Below are positions 42,706-50,929 of a stretch of DNA of 64,000 nucleotides, in pieces (the stretch's first letter is position 1; every line of letters begins with the position of its first letter). The notes below the pieces were generated by a model. It made no database searches. It saw only the letters and a program-made list of their open reading frames with translations, and was not told the DNA's origin. A program made the translations under genes and the position numbers. Origin of the DNA: DASUPK01 sp963724665. Lineage in GTDB: Bacteria; Actinomycetota; Thermoleophilia; Solirubrobacterales; 70-9. The stretch spans positions 620,001-684,000 of the forward strand of contig CAVRVH010000012.1 of the NCBI GenBank assembly GCA_963724665.1. Direction: 5' to 3'.

Positions 42706-44994
42706 ATGGAGGTCGGCGTGTCCGCATCTCGTCCAGGAGGCGAGGATCCAACCGCTCGCATGACCCCTCGCGGGGTGGCATCCCGCGCCGGCGTCTGGAG
42801 CGCCCAGCATCGCAAGACCGCGATCTGGGGATGGCTCGCCTTCGTCGTCATTGCCTTCATGATCGGCGGCGCAGTCGGGACCAAGACCCTGGAGCACACT
42901 CAGACCGGGGTCGGGGAGTCCGGGCGCGCCGATCAGGCGATCGCGGATGCCGCTCCGGAGCACGCCCAGGAGATGGTGCTGATCCAAAGCACCGGGGCTA
43001 CCGCCGGCGACCCCGCCTTCCGCGCGGTCGCGGTCGACGTGCAGCGGAAGCTTGCGGCGCTGCCCGACACCCAGAACTTCGAGAGCCCGCTGGCCCCGGC
43101 GAACGCGAACCAGGTCTCCGCTGACGGACATTCGGCGCTGCTCCGCTACCAGATAGCGGGCAACGACGCGGACGTAATGGACCGGGTCAAGCCGGCCGTT
43201 CAGGCGGTCGCCGCAGTTCAGCAGGCGCATCCGGGCTTCACGCTCGGCGAGTTCGGCGACGCCAGCACCCAGCAGCAGATCAACAAGGTCGTTCAGGACG
43301 ATTTCGGCAAAGCCCTGATCACGTCGCTGCCCGTCACCCTGATCATCCTGCTGATCGCCTTCGGCGCGCTCGTCGCCGCCGGAGTGCCGCTGCTCCTGGC
43401 GCTCACCGCGGTCATTGCGACGATCGGCATCATGGGCCCGCTGAGCCACGTCATCGGCGGGGTCGACAACTCGATCAACGAGGTGATTCTGCTGATCGGC
43501 CTCGCTGTGGGCGTGGATTACTCGATGTTCTACCTGCGGCGCGAGCGCGAGGAGCGGGAGGACGGCCGAAGCGAGGAGGCGGCGCTTGCTGCCGCCGCCG
43601 CGACCTCGGGCCGTGCGGTGATGGTCTCCGGCTTCACGGTGATGATCGCCATGGCCGGGATGTATCTGGCGGGGACGCCCACGTTCGAATCGTTTGCCAC
43701 CGGCACCATCCTCGTCGTCGCCGTGGCATTGGTGGGCTCGCTGACCGTGCTGCCGGCGATCCTGTCCTGGCTGGGGGACCGGGTGGAGAAGGGTGGCGTA
43801 CCGATCCTCAAGCACCATTCATGGAAGGCAGATGAGAGCCGAGTGTGGTCGCCGGTTCTCGATCCGGTTCTCCGCCATCCAGTGATCTCCCTCGTCCTGT
43901 GCGCGGGCCTGCTGGTCTTCCTCGCGCTGCCGGCGTTCCGCCTGCACACCGCGAACGAGAGCGTCGAATCGCTGCCCCAGGACGTCGCCTCGATCCAGAC
44001 CTACAACCGGATGCAGAAGGTCTTCCCGGGGGGTGGGATTCCCGCGGTGGTCGTGGTCAGTTCTCCGAACGGGCCCACGCCGCAGGTCAGGCGGGGAATC
44101 GCCGGGCTGGTGGCGCGGGCGAAGGCCAGCTCGCTCTTCAAGCCCCCGATCACGCTCGACACCTTTCCCGACCGCAGCGTCGTTTCGGTGAACATCCCGG
44201 TCGCGGGGAATGGCACCGACTCGAAGTCGAATGCGGCGTTGGCCGAGCTGCGCGACAGCATCGTCCCGGCAACGATCGGGGCCGTGCCGGGTGTCAGCGC
44301 CGACGTAACCGGCTTCACGGCCGAATCGAAGGACTTCAGGGACACCACCAAGTCGCACCTCCCGCTCGTCTTCGCCTTCGTCCTGACGGCGGCGTTCCTG
44401 CTGCTGCTCTTCACCTTCCGCTCGATTGTCATCCCGATCAAGGCGATCATCCTCAACCTGCTTTCGGTTGGCGCCGCCTACGGGGTGATCGTCTGGATCT
44501 TCCAGGACGGCCACCTCCAATCGTTCCTGGGCTTCCATTCGACCGGCGCGATCATCTCCTGGATGCCGCTGTTCCTCTTCGTCGTCCTCTTCGGCCTCTC
44601 GATGGATTACCACGTCTTCATCCTCACCCGAATCCGTGAGGCCTACGACCGCGGTATGCCAACCGACCAGGCCGTCTCGCACGGGATCAAGACCACGGCC
44701 GGCGTGGTGACCAGCGCCGCCGTCGTCATGGTCGCGGTCTTCGCCGTCTTTGCGACGTTGTCACTGGTCTTCTTCAAGGAGCTTGGTGTGGGACTCGGCG
44801 TGGCGGTCTTGATCGATGCAACCCTGGTTCGCGCCGTGTTGCTGCCCGCGTCGATGACGCTGCTCGGTGACTGGAACTGGTACCTGCCGCACTGGCTCGA
44901 GTGGCTGCCGCATGTCGGCCCGGTGGGCGCCCCTGCGCTTCCGCCGGCACCCGGAAGCCCCGACGAGAGGGCTCCGGCGCTCGCCCAGAACTGA
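42706..44994 (+). CDS. MMPL/RND-type membrane transporter
   Basis: 762 residues with the internally duplicated layout of MMPL proteins: one helix, a periplasmic domain, then five helices, repeated. Family segments are GLAVGVDYSMFYLRRERE in the first half and FGLSMDYHVFILTRIREA in the second, each with the Asp-Tyr proton-relay pair. Such proteins export lipids or other hydrophobic compounds in actinomycetes. A substrate cannot be read from the sequence. Start chosen at ATG 42706; GTG 42718 is possible. Confidence 0.92.
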   Translation: MEVGVSASRPGGEDPTARMTPRGVASRAGVWSAQHRKTAIWGWLAFVVIAFMIGGAVGTKTLEHTQTGVGESGRADQAIADAAPEHAQEMVLIQSTGATAGDPAFRAVAVDVQRKLAALPDTQNFESPLAPANANQVSADGHSALLRYQIAGNDADVMDRVKPAVQAVAAVQQAHPGFTLGEFGDASTQQQINKVVQDDFGKALITSLPVTLIILLIAFGALVAAGVPLLLALTAVIATIGIMGPLSHVIGGVDNSINEVILLIGLAVGVDYSMFYLRREREEREDGRSEEAALAAAAATSGRAVMVSGFTVMIAMAGMYLAGTPTFESFATGTILVVAVALVGSLTVLPAILSWLGDRVEKGGVPILKHHSWKADESRVWSPVLDPVLRHPVISLVLCAGLLVFLALPAFRLHTANESVESLPQDVASIQTYNRMQKVFPGGGIPAVVVVSSPNGPTPQVRRGIAGLVARAKASSLFKPPITLDTFPDRSVVSVNIPVAGNGTDSKSNAALAELRDSIVPATIGAVPGVSADVTGFTAESKDFRDTTKSHLPLVFAFVLTAAFLLLLFTFRSIVIPIKAIILNLLSVGAAYGVIVWIFQDGHLQSFLGFHSTGAIISWMPLFLFVVLFGLSMDYHVFILTRIREAYDRGMPTDQAVSHGIKTTAGVVTSAAVVMVAVFAVFATLSLVFFKELGVGLGVAVLIDATLVRAVLLPASMTLLGDWNWYLPHWLEWLPHVGPVGAPALPPAPGSPDERAPALAQN

Positions 44995-45055
44995 GATGGC
45001 GGCGACCCTGACGCTTGAGTCCTCCGGGTGGGGCACCTAGTCGGAATACCTGCGC

Positions 45056-46087
45056 GTGACCATTCCGGACTCCGAGCAATACGCACACATGCTCGACGCC
45101 GCCGCGGAAGGCGGCTTCGCGTATCCGTCCGTCAACGTGACCTCCTCCGAAACCCTGAACGCCGCGCTGCGCGGCTTTGCAGAGGCCGAGTCCGATGGCA
45201 TCGTCGAGCTGACAACAGGTGGTGCGGCATACACGTCGGGCACTGCCGTCGGGCACGGCGAGATCGGGGCGAGAGCGCTCGCGGGCTTCGCCCACGAAGT
45301 CGCACGCAAGTCCGGCGTGTTCGTTGCCCTCCACACCGATCACTGCCCTCCGGACCAGCTCGACACGTTCCTCCGCCCGCTTCTCGCGGAATCGCTGCGG
45401 CGGCGAGAGCGCAGCGAGCCCCCTTTGTTCAACTCGCACATGTTCGATGGCTCTGCACTGCCCCTCGAGAAGAACCTGCGCATCTCATCGATGCTCTTGG
45501 AAGGGTGCGCGCGGGCAGGCGTCGTGCTCGAGGTCGAGTCCGGAGTAGTGGGCGGTGCCGAGGACGACGTGAGCGGCGAGGCTGTCGAGCACGACAAGCT
45601 CTACACGACGACCGAGGACCTGTTGCGCGTGGCCGACGCCCTGGGGACCGGGGAGCGCGGGCGCTACCTGCTCGCCGCCACCTTCGGCAACGTGCACGGC
45701 CTTCATGCGCCTGGCGCAGTTCAGCTGCGACCAGAGACCCTGCGTGAGGGCCAAGAAGCCCTCGCTGCAGCTCGTCCCGGCGCCCGCTTCCAGTACGTCT
45801 TCCACGGCAGCAGTGGCTCGAGCGAGGGGGAACTGCGCAACGCCGTCCGCTACGGGGTTGTGAAGGTCAACGTCGACTCCGACCTTCAGTACGCCTTCAC
45901 CCGTGCTGTCGGCGACCACATCTTCACTCACTTCGCGGGCGTGCCGAAGGCGGAGGGCGGCGTGGGAGAAAAGGCGGATTACGACCCGCGGTCTTGGGGT
46001 CGCGCCGCGGAATCGGCTATGGCAGGTGCTGTGGCAGAGAGGTGCGCTCTGCTCGGCTCCGCCGGCCGAAGCATTGCACGATCCTAA
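45056..46087 (+). CDS. fbaA: Class II fructose-bisphosphate aldolase
   Basis: 343 residues from GTG 45056. Zinc site HTDHC (His93, Asp95, His96), GNVHGLH, VFHGSSGSSEGELRNAV and the NVDSDLQYAFT segment of the class IIa type. Reversibly splits fructose 1,6-bisphosphate. It stands alone, away from other glycolytic genes, but close to ppdK at 51-53 kb. Confidence 0.93.
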   Translation: MTIPDSEQYAHMLDAAAEGGFAYPSVNVTSSETLNAALRGFAEAESDGIVELTTGGAAYTSGTAVGHGEIGARALAGFAHEVARKSGVFVALHTDHCPPDQLDTFLRPLLAESLRRRERSEPPLFNSHMFDGSALPLEKNLRISSMLLEGCARAGVVLEVESGVVGGAEDDVSGEAVEHDKLYTTTEDLLRVADALGTGERGRYLLAATFGNVHGLHAPGAVQLRPETLREGQEALAAARPGARFQYVFHGSSGSSEGELRNAVRYGVVKVNVDSDLQYAFTRAVGDHIFTHFAGVPKAEGGVGEKADYDPRSWGRAAESAMAGAVAERCALLGSAGRSIARS

Positions 46088-46703
46088 CCCCCACTGCCCT
46101 TTGTTGGCAGTCGGAGTGCGGAAGAGTTGGCAGGGGTATTGCTTGCCGGACTCGTGGCTCGTCGAGGCGGTACGAATGAGAGCAGTCCGAGCAGTTCATC
46201 GCCCAGGGCCGCTTTCCATGCGAAGCAGCACTGCTGCTTTTCGTCCAAAGCAGCTATTTCGGTCGTCGCCTTGCTGACAACCCAGCTCCCGCTTTCACGC
46301 GAAGGGAGTCACGACCAACGAGGTGATGCTGACGGCTCCTCCGCACGGAAGACAGTTGCTCTTCCTCCAGCGCCCTCGTGCCGAACGTCAGCCGGCTACC
46401 CGCGATCGAGCCACTTGTCGGGATCGGTCCCACCGAACGGGGTAATGCGAGTGTCAGACTTCCGCGAATGAGGCTGCGCTCCGGCGTTTTCACGCTTCCT
46501 GCTCTACTCGGCGCCGCTACAAGCTCTGGCGCCAGCCTGTTCTGACGTGGGGCGCGACCGAAACCGAAGCGGCATCAGCCGCAATCGCTTCCGCCTGCCG
46601 ACGCTTGCCGCGCGCATCGGCATGGCGCCGATGGAGCCGGCGTCGCCGCTGATGGAACGGAAGATGCTCTACGGGAACAGGGAACGGGCCGAGGCGCTCG
46701 ACT
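46088..46703. other. Intergenic region without supported gene
   Basis: 615 bp with hairpin copy p (46208-46254) and an imperfect inverted motif CCCGCTTTCACGCGAAGGGAG (46290-46311). Short frames on both strands have no recognisable protein pattern. I see no cassette relic here. Confidence 0.4.
46208..46254. repeat. Hairpin pair H1+H2, copy p
   Basis: H1 46208-46229 with loop CCATGC and one changed base (CGAAGCAGC), H2 46233-46254 with perfectly paired GCTGCTTT/AAAGCAGC. Not attached to any gene. Confidence 0.8.
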
Positions 46704-48038
46704 GTGACTGATCCTCGATCTGGGCTAGGCCGGCGAATCACCGCGAGGGCCCACGGAACGCCGGGCCGTCATCTGCACTGGCATCTCAGCCGGCGCCGGC
46801 ACCTGTTCATCCGCGCAGGCGGCCTCGCCGCACTGTTCGCGGTCGTCGGGCCGGGGGTCCTCGCCGGGCTCTCCGACGACGACCCCGCCGGGATCACGAC
46901 CTACTCGATCCTAGGCGCCAAGTACGGCTACGAGCTGCTCTGGGTCCTGGCCCTCTCGACCGTGGCACTGATCGTCTTTCACGAGCTCGGGGTGCGGATG
47001 GGCATCGTCACCGGCAAAGGGCTGATGGCACTCGTCCGCGAGCACTCCGGGCCGGGCGCCGTTCAGGTCGTGCTCGGCGCGCTCGTCATCGCCAACCTCG
47101 GAACCCTCTGCGCCGAGTTTGCCGGCGTCGCCGCCGGCGTGGACCTCCTCAGCGGCCTCAGCCGCTACGTCAGCGTGCCGCTAGCGGGGTTGGCGGTCTC
47201 ACTCCTGGTCCTGCGCGGCTCGTTCAAATATGTCGAGCACGTTCTGCTCGCTCTGAGCACGATCTTCGTCGCCTACATCCTCTCCGGCTTCCTCGCCCAT
47301 CCCGACTGGGGCGCGACCCTTCAAGGCACGGTCAGGCCGAGCATCCCGCTCAACCGCGAGGCGGTGCTGGTAGCCGTCGCCACCGTCGGCACCACCCTCG
47401 CCCCCTGGGGCCTGGCCTTCATCCAGTCCTACGCAGTCGACAAGCGGCTCACGGTCAAGGATCTCCGCTACGAGCGTGTGGACGTCATTGTCGGCGCTCT
47501 CCTCACTGGCGTGATCGGGCTCTTCGTCGTCATCGCTTGCGCCGCGACTCTGCACGTTCAGGGCATCAAGATCAATGACGCCAGCGACGCGGCGCGGGCG
47601 CTCGAGCCGCTGGCCGGAAATCTCGCCGCAACCTTGTTCGGGCTCGGCTTCCTCGGGGCGGCGATGCTGGCGGCGGCGATCGTGCCACTCTCGACCGCCT
47701 ACTCGGTCGCCGAGGCCTTCGGCCGCCGGTGCGACATCGACGACAAGTTCGACGAGGCCCGGGTCTTCTACCTCAGCTACGGCGCGATCGTCATCGTCGC
47801 CGCCGCGATTGTCCTCATCCCCGGAGCGCCGCTGATCCCGATCCTCTTTCTCTCGCAAGCGCTGAACGCTGTCCTCTTGCTCGTCATCCTGCCCTTCATG
47901 CGCCGCTTGGCCAAGAGCCGCGAGGTCATGGGCGAGCACGCCTTGACCGGCCTCGGCCGAGCGCTCACCGGCGCGGTCTTCGCTCTGATCGCCCTCTCGG
48001 TCGGGGCCCTGGCGGTGTTGACCGTGGCCGGACTCTGA
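46704..48038 (+). CDS. NRAMP-family divalent metal transporter, non-canonical metal site
   Basis: 444 residues, 11 predicted helices. The first helix has SDDDPAGITTYS where classical NRAMP proteins have D-P-G-N. Helix 6 has TTLAPWGLAF where they have M-P-H. Loss of the Met ligand is the mark of NRAMP-related Mg/other-metal transporters. So Mn/Fe selectivity should not be assumed. Starts GTG at 46704. Stands alone. Confidence 0.88.
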   Translation: MTDPRSGLGRRITARAHGTPGRHLHWHLSRRRHLFIRAGGLAALFAVVGPGVLAGLSDDDPAGITTYSILGAKYGYELLWVLALSTVALIVFHELGVRMGIVTGKGLMALVREHSGPGAVQVVLGALVIANLGTLCAEFAGVAAGVDLLSGLSRYVSVPLAGLAVSLLVLRGSFKYVEHVLLALSTIFVAYILSGFLAHPDWGATLQGTVRPSIPLNREAVLVAVATVGTTLAPWGLAFIQSYAVDKRLTVKDLRYERVDVIVGALLTGVIGLFVVIACAATLHVQGIKINDASDAARALEPLAGNLAATLFGLGFLGAAMLAAAIVPLSTAYSVAEAFGRRCDIDDKFDEARVFYLSYGAIVIVAAAIVLIPGAPLIPILFLSQALNAVLLLVILPFMRRLAKSREVMGEHALTGLGRALTGAVFALIALSVGALAVLTVAGL

Positions 48039-48150
48039 GCGCCTCCAGATCGATCTCGTGCCCGACCGTCCTGCGCCCCCAAACGGCGCCCCATCCGATT
48101 AGCCTGGTTCGTGTTCAGCGAGCTCCCGTGCCCGACTCGGAAGCTTGATC

Positions 48151-48192
48151 CTTGCCATGCGAAGCGGATAGCCGCTTTTCGTCCAAAGCGGC
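48151..48192. repeat. Hairpin pair, copy q
   Basis: Degenerate H1 (48151-48168) and perfect H2 with stem GCCGCTTT/AAAGCGGC (48171-48192). The latter uses C-G pairs where other copies have T-A or T-G pairs. Adjacent to the stop of the SnoaL pseudogene. Confidence 0.8.
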
Positions 48193-48451
48193 TATTTGGA
48201 AAGCCCGGCGGCTTCGAGGGCTTCGTCCCTTTTCAAGAAGATCTCACGGCTTGCGGCCTTGCCGTCCACGAACGTGAAGACTTGCCAGGAGCGCGGCTCT
48301 GTCTCCACGCCGCTGGCCTTGCCGCGTGCGGAGCCTCGAATGCCAATGAAGACCCCAAACCACGCTCGCACCTCAGCTCGCCCGCGATAGATCCCTCGAA
48401 GCCCAGGAAGCGGATCGCCACTCTCCTCCCGCCATTCGACTCTCCTCCGAC
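48192..48451 (-). pseudogene. SnoaL cassette with internal deletion and frameshift
   Basis: The canonical leader (GGATACTGCGTGGGCG) and start ATG TCG GAG GAG are present at 48451, but that frame meets a stop after 26 codons. The remainder, from YRGRAEVRAWFG through GKASGVETEPRSWQVFTFVDGKAASREIFL to DEALEAAGLSK, is in another frame. About 50 residues of the front domain are missing. It shows that cassettes also occur 14 kb away from the main array, with the same hairpin. Confidence 0.75.
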
Positions 48452-48504
48452 ATCGCCCACGCAGTATCCCGCGGAGGCGATGACTGCTCCTGCAGTTACG
48501 TCCT

Positions 48505-48831
48505 TCAGGTGGAGGGGGGCCCACCCGGAGTGTCGGGCACCCGACGGCGCTCGCTGCTGGAGACGCGGCGCCGCATCACCCAGCCCGCCACGAGGAGAAT
48601 GATGACAACGCCGATCAACGCGCTCAGGATGCCGCCCCAGTCGAACACGTCTTCGTCGCCGATCCCTAGTCCAGCCGTGAAGATCAGCCAACCGAGCGCA
48701 GCGCCGACCAAGCCCAGCACTATCGACACAAGCCAGGACTTCGGCCCTTTCATGCCCGCGAATACGTCGTTCGGGACGAGCGCCCGGCCGATGAACCCGG
48801 CAACCAATCCGAGGAGTAGTGCTCCGACCAC
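48505..48831 (-). CDS. GlsB/YeaQ/YmgE-family membrane protein
   Basis: 108 residues. Three helices: GALLLGLVAGFIGRALVP, SWLVSIVLGLVGAALGWLIF, GGILSALIGVVIILLVAGWV, with the G-x-x-x-G spacing of the transglycosylase-associated family. Stress-linked small membrane protein; biochemical role unknown. Cytosolic Arg/Ser/Pro tail. Confidence 0.85.
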   Translation of the reverse strand: MVGALLLGLVAGFIGRALVPNDVFAGMKGPKSWLVSIVLGLVGAALGWLIFTAGLGIGDEDVFDWGGILSALIGVVIILLVAGWVMRRRVSSSERRRVPDTPGGPPST

Positions 48832-49173
48832 TTCTCACCTCCTGTCAATGCACCCGCACAGGATGCGCTCGTTGCTCGGTGACCAAGTCTACGAGCTGGT
48901 CCGTACGGATTTCGAGCGGGCGTCCTGCGTGTCAGTCGTCATCCTGAGAGCTCGTCGCAATGGCCGGTCAGGTGACACCCTATTGCCCAGCGGAAATGTG
49001 ACAGGCAGCATGGACGGGTGACTCCTGGGGAACAATAGGCGGCTCAATGTCCGAGGGCGAAGCCCTGGGTGAAAGCCCTGGGTGACGCGGGCGATGATGG
49101 GGCAACAGGCCCGTTAACCGACCATCGCCAGAGCCTGCGGGCCGAGACCAGACAGATTCCTCAGTCCCGGTCG
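48832..49173. other. Intergenic region, nothing recognised
   Basis: About 340 bp upstream of a small plus-strand gene. A near-perfect tandem GAAGCCCTGGGTGAAAGCCCTGGGTGA lies at 49059-49085 (two copies of AGCCCTGGGTGA). No gene or RNA is recognised. Confidence 0.35.
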
Positions 49174-49437
49174 ATGGCTACGAGCCAACGACCGTCCGTA
49201 TTCTTGGGAATCGCGGTGGCTGCTGTGATCGCATTACGCCCTGACACGGAACAGGGAGCGGAAATCCTCGACGAGTTCGAGGCGCGATTCAACATCCAGT
49301 CGATGCAGGTGATAGACGACGGCACCCGGCGTTATCAGCTCGATGCGAAAGATGCCGAGGTCGATGCCTTCGACTCGATGCTCGACAAGATCGACCCGAG
49401 CTGGCGCCACCACCTGACGGACTGGCGCGACAACTAG
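49174..49437 (+). CDS. Hypothetical protein
   Basis: 87 residues from ATG 49174; an earlier start at 49069 would add a poorly structured front. MATSQRPSVFLGIAVAAVIALRPDTEQGAEILDEFEARF, then MQVIDDGTRRYQLDAKDAEVDAFDSMLDKIDPSWRHHL. The acidic C-terminal half could be a small alpha/beta domain. No family known to me. Confidence 0.5.
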   Translation: MATSQRPSVFLGIAVAAVIALRPDTEQGAEILDEFEARFNIQSMQVIDDGTRRYQLDAKDAEVDAFDSMLDKIDPSWRHHLTDWRDN

Positions 49438-49514
49438 CTCACGCCAAGTTTCGTAAGACCAGGGTCGGCGGCCCTCCCCGGCATCCGATCGAAACAACCG
49501 GCATCGGCTCGGGC

Positions 49515-50927
49515 CTACTCGGCCGCTGCCGCCTGCCCGGCTTCGCGGGCCAGCGAGGCCAGCTCGGGCTCGAACGCCTCGATGATCCTCTCGGGGTCGG
49601 GGACCAGCCCCGCGTCGCTCATCACGCCGAGGGTCACCCCGCCGGCGTAGCTGAAGATCGCGACGCTCATCGAGACGCCGCCGGAGGTGGGCGCCCAGAC
49701 GAGGACGCCGCGCACCGGCGTCCCCGCCAGGTAGACAAGCTGGCGCGGCCCCGGCACGTTGGTCATCACCGCGCTGCCCTTGGTGCCGAACAGGTCGACC
49801 AGACGCTTCTCGATCTGCACGGGCGTCCGGCCGATCGCGTCGAGCACCCCGTAGGAGACCGCGCCCTCCGGGGAATGCTTGATCTGCTCCATGCGGCGGT
49901 GCACCGCGGCGAGCCGACCTCGGCAATCCTCTGTTCCCACCGGCAACGGCAGGTAGACGAGACCGAAGCGGTTGCCGAGGTCAGACGGCAGCGGCTGATC
50001 CAGCGGCCGCAGGTTGAAGGGGACGACTGCGGTCAGCTCCTCCACGTGCGTGTCGCGGCCGTCCAGGTAGCTGCGCAGCGCTCCGGCGACCGCGGTCAGC
50101 AGCACGTCGTTGACGGTCGTGCCGGTCGCGTGGCCGATCGCCTTGACGTCGTCCAGCGGGATCGGTCGCGACCAGGCGACACGCATCGCCACCCCCAGCT
50201 CGCCCTTCAAGGCGGTCGGCGGATCGGCGGGCATCGTCAGCAGCTTCGCCACCGCGGCAGCGTCCTCTCGCGCCTCGGTGGCCAGGTCGCGGAGGTGGGA
50301 GGGGTCCTTTCCCACCTCGATCGCCTCGTGCGCGAGCGCCTCCGCCGCGTCGCGCGCCAGCGAGGCGGCCCTCGCCGCCGGGTGGAGCAGCGCTCTCAGC
50401 GGGCCGCGCCGCTCGGCGGTCGCCAGGATGTCGTCGGCCGGCGCGATCCCGGCGTCAGGCGACTCGTCGGTCAGCGAGAGGAGGACCCGCGACAGCGCGA
50501 TCCCGTCGGCGATGCAGTGATGGATCCTGCCGACCATCGCCGCGCCATCTCCGTATCCGTCGACGAAATGGAAGTGCCAGAGAGGGCTTGAGCGATCCAA
50601 CGGATTGGCCATCAGATCGGCGACGAAGGCCTGCAGCGCGGCGGTGTCGCCCGGCGCGGGCAGCGCGACCCGGTGGAAGTGAAGGTCGGGGTCGAAGTTC
50701 GGGTCGTCCTCCCAGTGCGGCCCCGAGAGCGGTGCCCTCCCCTCCACCACGCGCTGGCGAAAGCGGGGAAACGGCTCGACCATCCGCTCCCTGATCCTCC
50801 GCCGTACGGCCTCCCAATCGGGCGGCTCGTCGAACCAGAGCACGCCGGTGATCACCATCAGGTTGGTCGGCTGGTCCATGTGCAGCCAGGCGGCGTCGGC
50901 GTGCGACATCCGCTGCGCCCCCGGCAT
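49515..50927 (-). CDS. Wax ester synthase/acyl-CoA:diacylglycerol acyltransferase
   Basis: 470 residues. Acyl-transfer motif HHCIADG (136-142), PLWHFHFVDGYGDG before it, TNVPGPRQLVYLAG and FSYAGGVTLGVMSD in the C-terminal domain. Starts MPGAQRMSHADAAWLHMD, the typical front. Distinct from the 12.7-14.1 kb copy (different tail, no Lys/Arg extension). Ends 3 bp downstream of ppdK on the same strand order. Confidence 0.93.
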   Translation of the reverse strand: MPGAQRMSHADAAWLHMDQPTNLMVITGVLWFDEPPDWEAVRRRIRERMVEPFPRFRQRVVEGRAPLSGPHWEDDPNFDPDLHFHRVALPAPGDTAALQAFVADLMANPLDRSSPLWHFHFVDGYGDGAAMVGRIHHCIADGIALSRVLLSLTDESPDAGIAPADDILATAERRGPLRALLHPAARAASLARDAAEALAHEAIEVGKDPSHLRDLATEAREDAAAVAKLLTMPADPPTALKGELGVAMRVAWSRPIPLDDVKAIGHATGTTVNDVLLTAVAGALRSYLDGRDTHVEELTAVVPFNLRPLDQPLPSDLGNRFGLVYLPLPVGTEDCRGRLAAVHRRMEQIKHSPEGAVSYGVLDAIGRTPVQIEKRLVDLFGTKGSAVMTNVPGPRQLVYLAGTPVRGVLVWAPTSGGVSMSVAIFSYAGGVTLGVMSDAGLVPDPERIIEAFEPELASLAREAGQAAAAE

Positions 50928-50929
50928 CG

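Noticed and set aside
42097..43818. 573-codon minus-strand frame opposite the hydrolase and MMPL genes
   Set aside because: Arg/His/Gln-rich shadow of clear plus-strand genes; no protein pattern.
46254..46741. Possible genes between fbaA and the NRAMP gene
   Set aside because: Short frames on both strands without ribosome sites or recognisable motifs.
21414..48200. Small frames containing MQSS...FRPK, LLFVQSG, LDEKQ or CFAWKAA
   Set aside because: All are translations of the H1/H2 hairpins; they recur because the repeat recurs.
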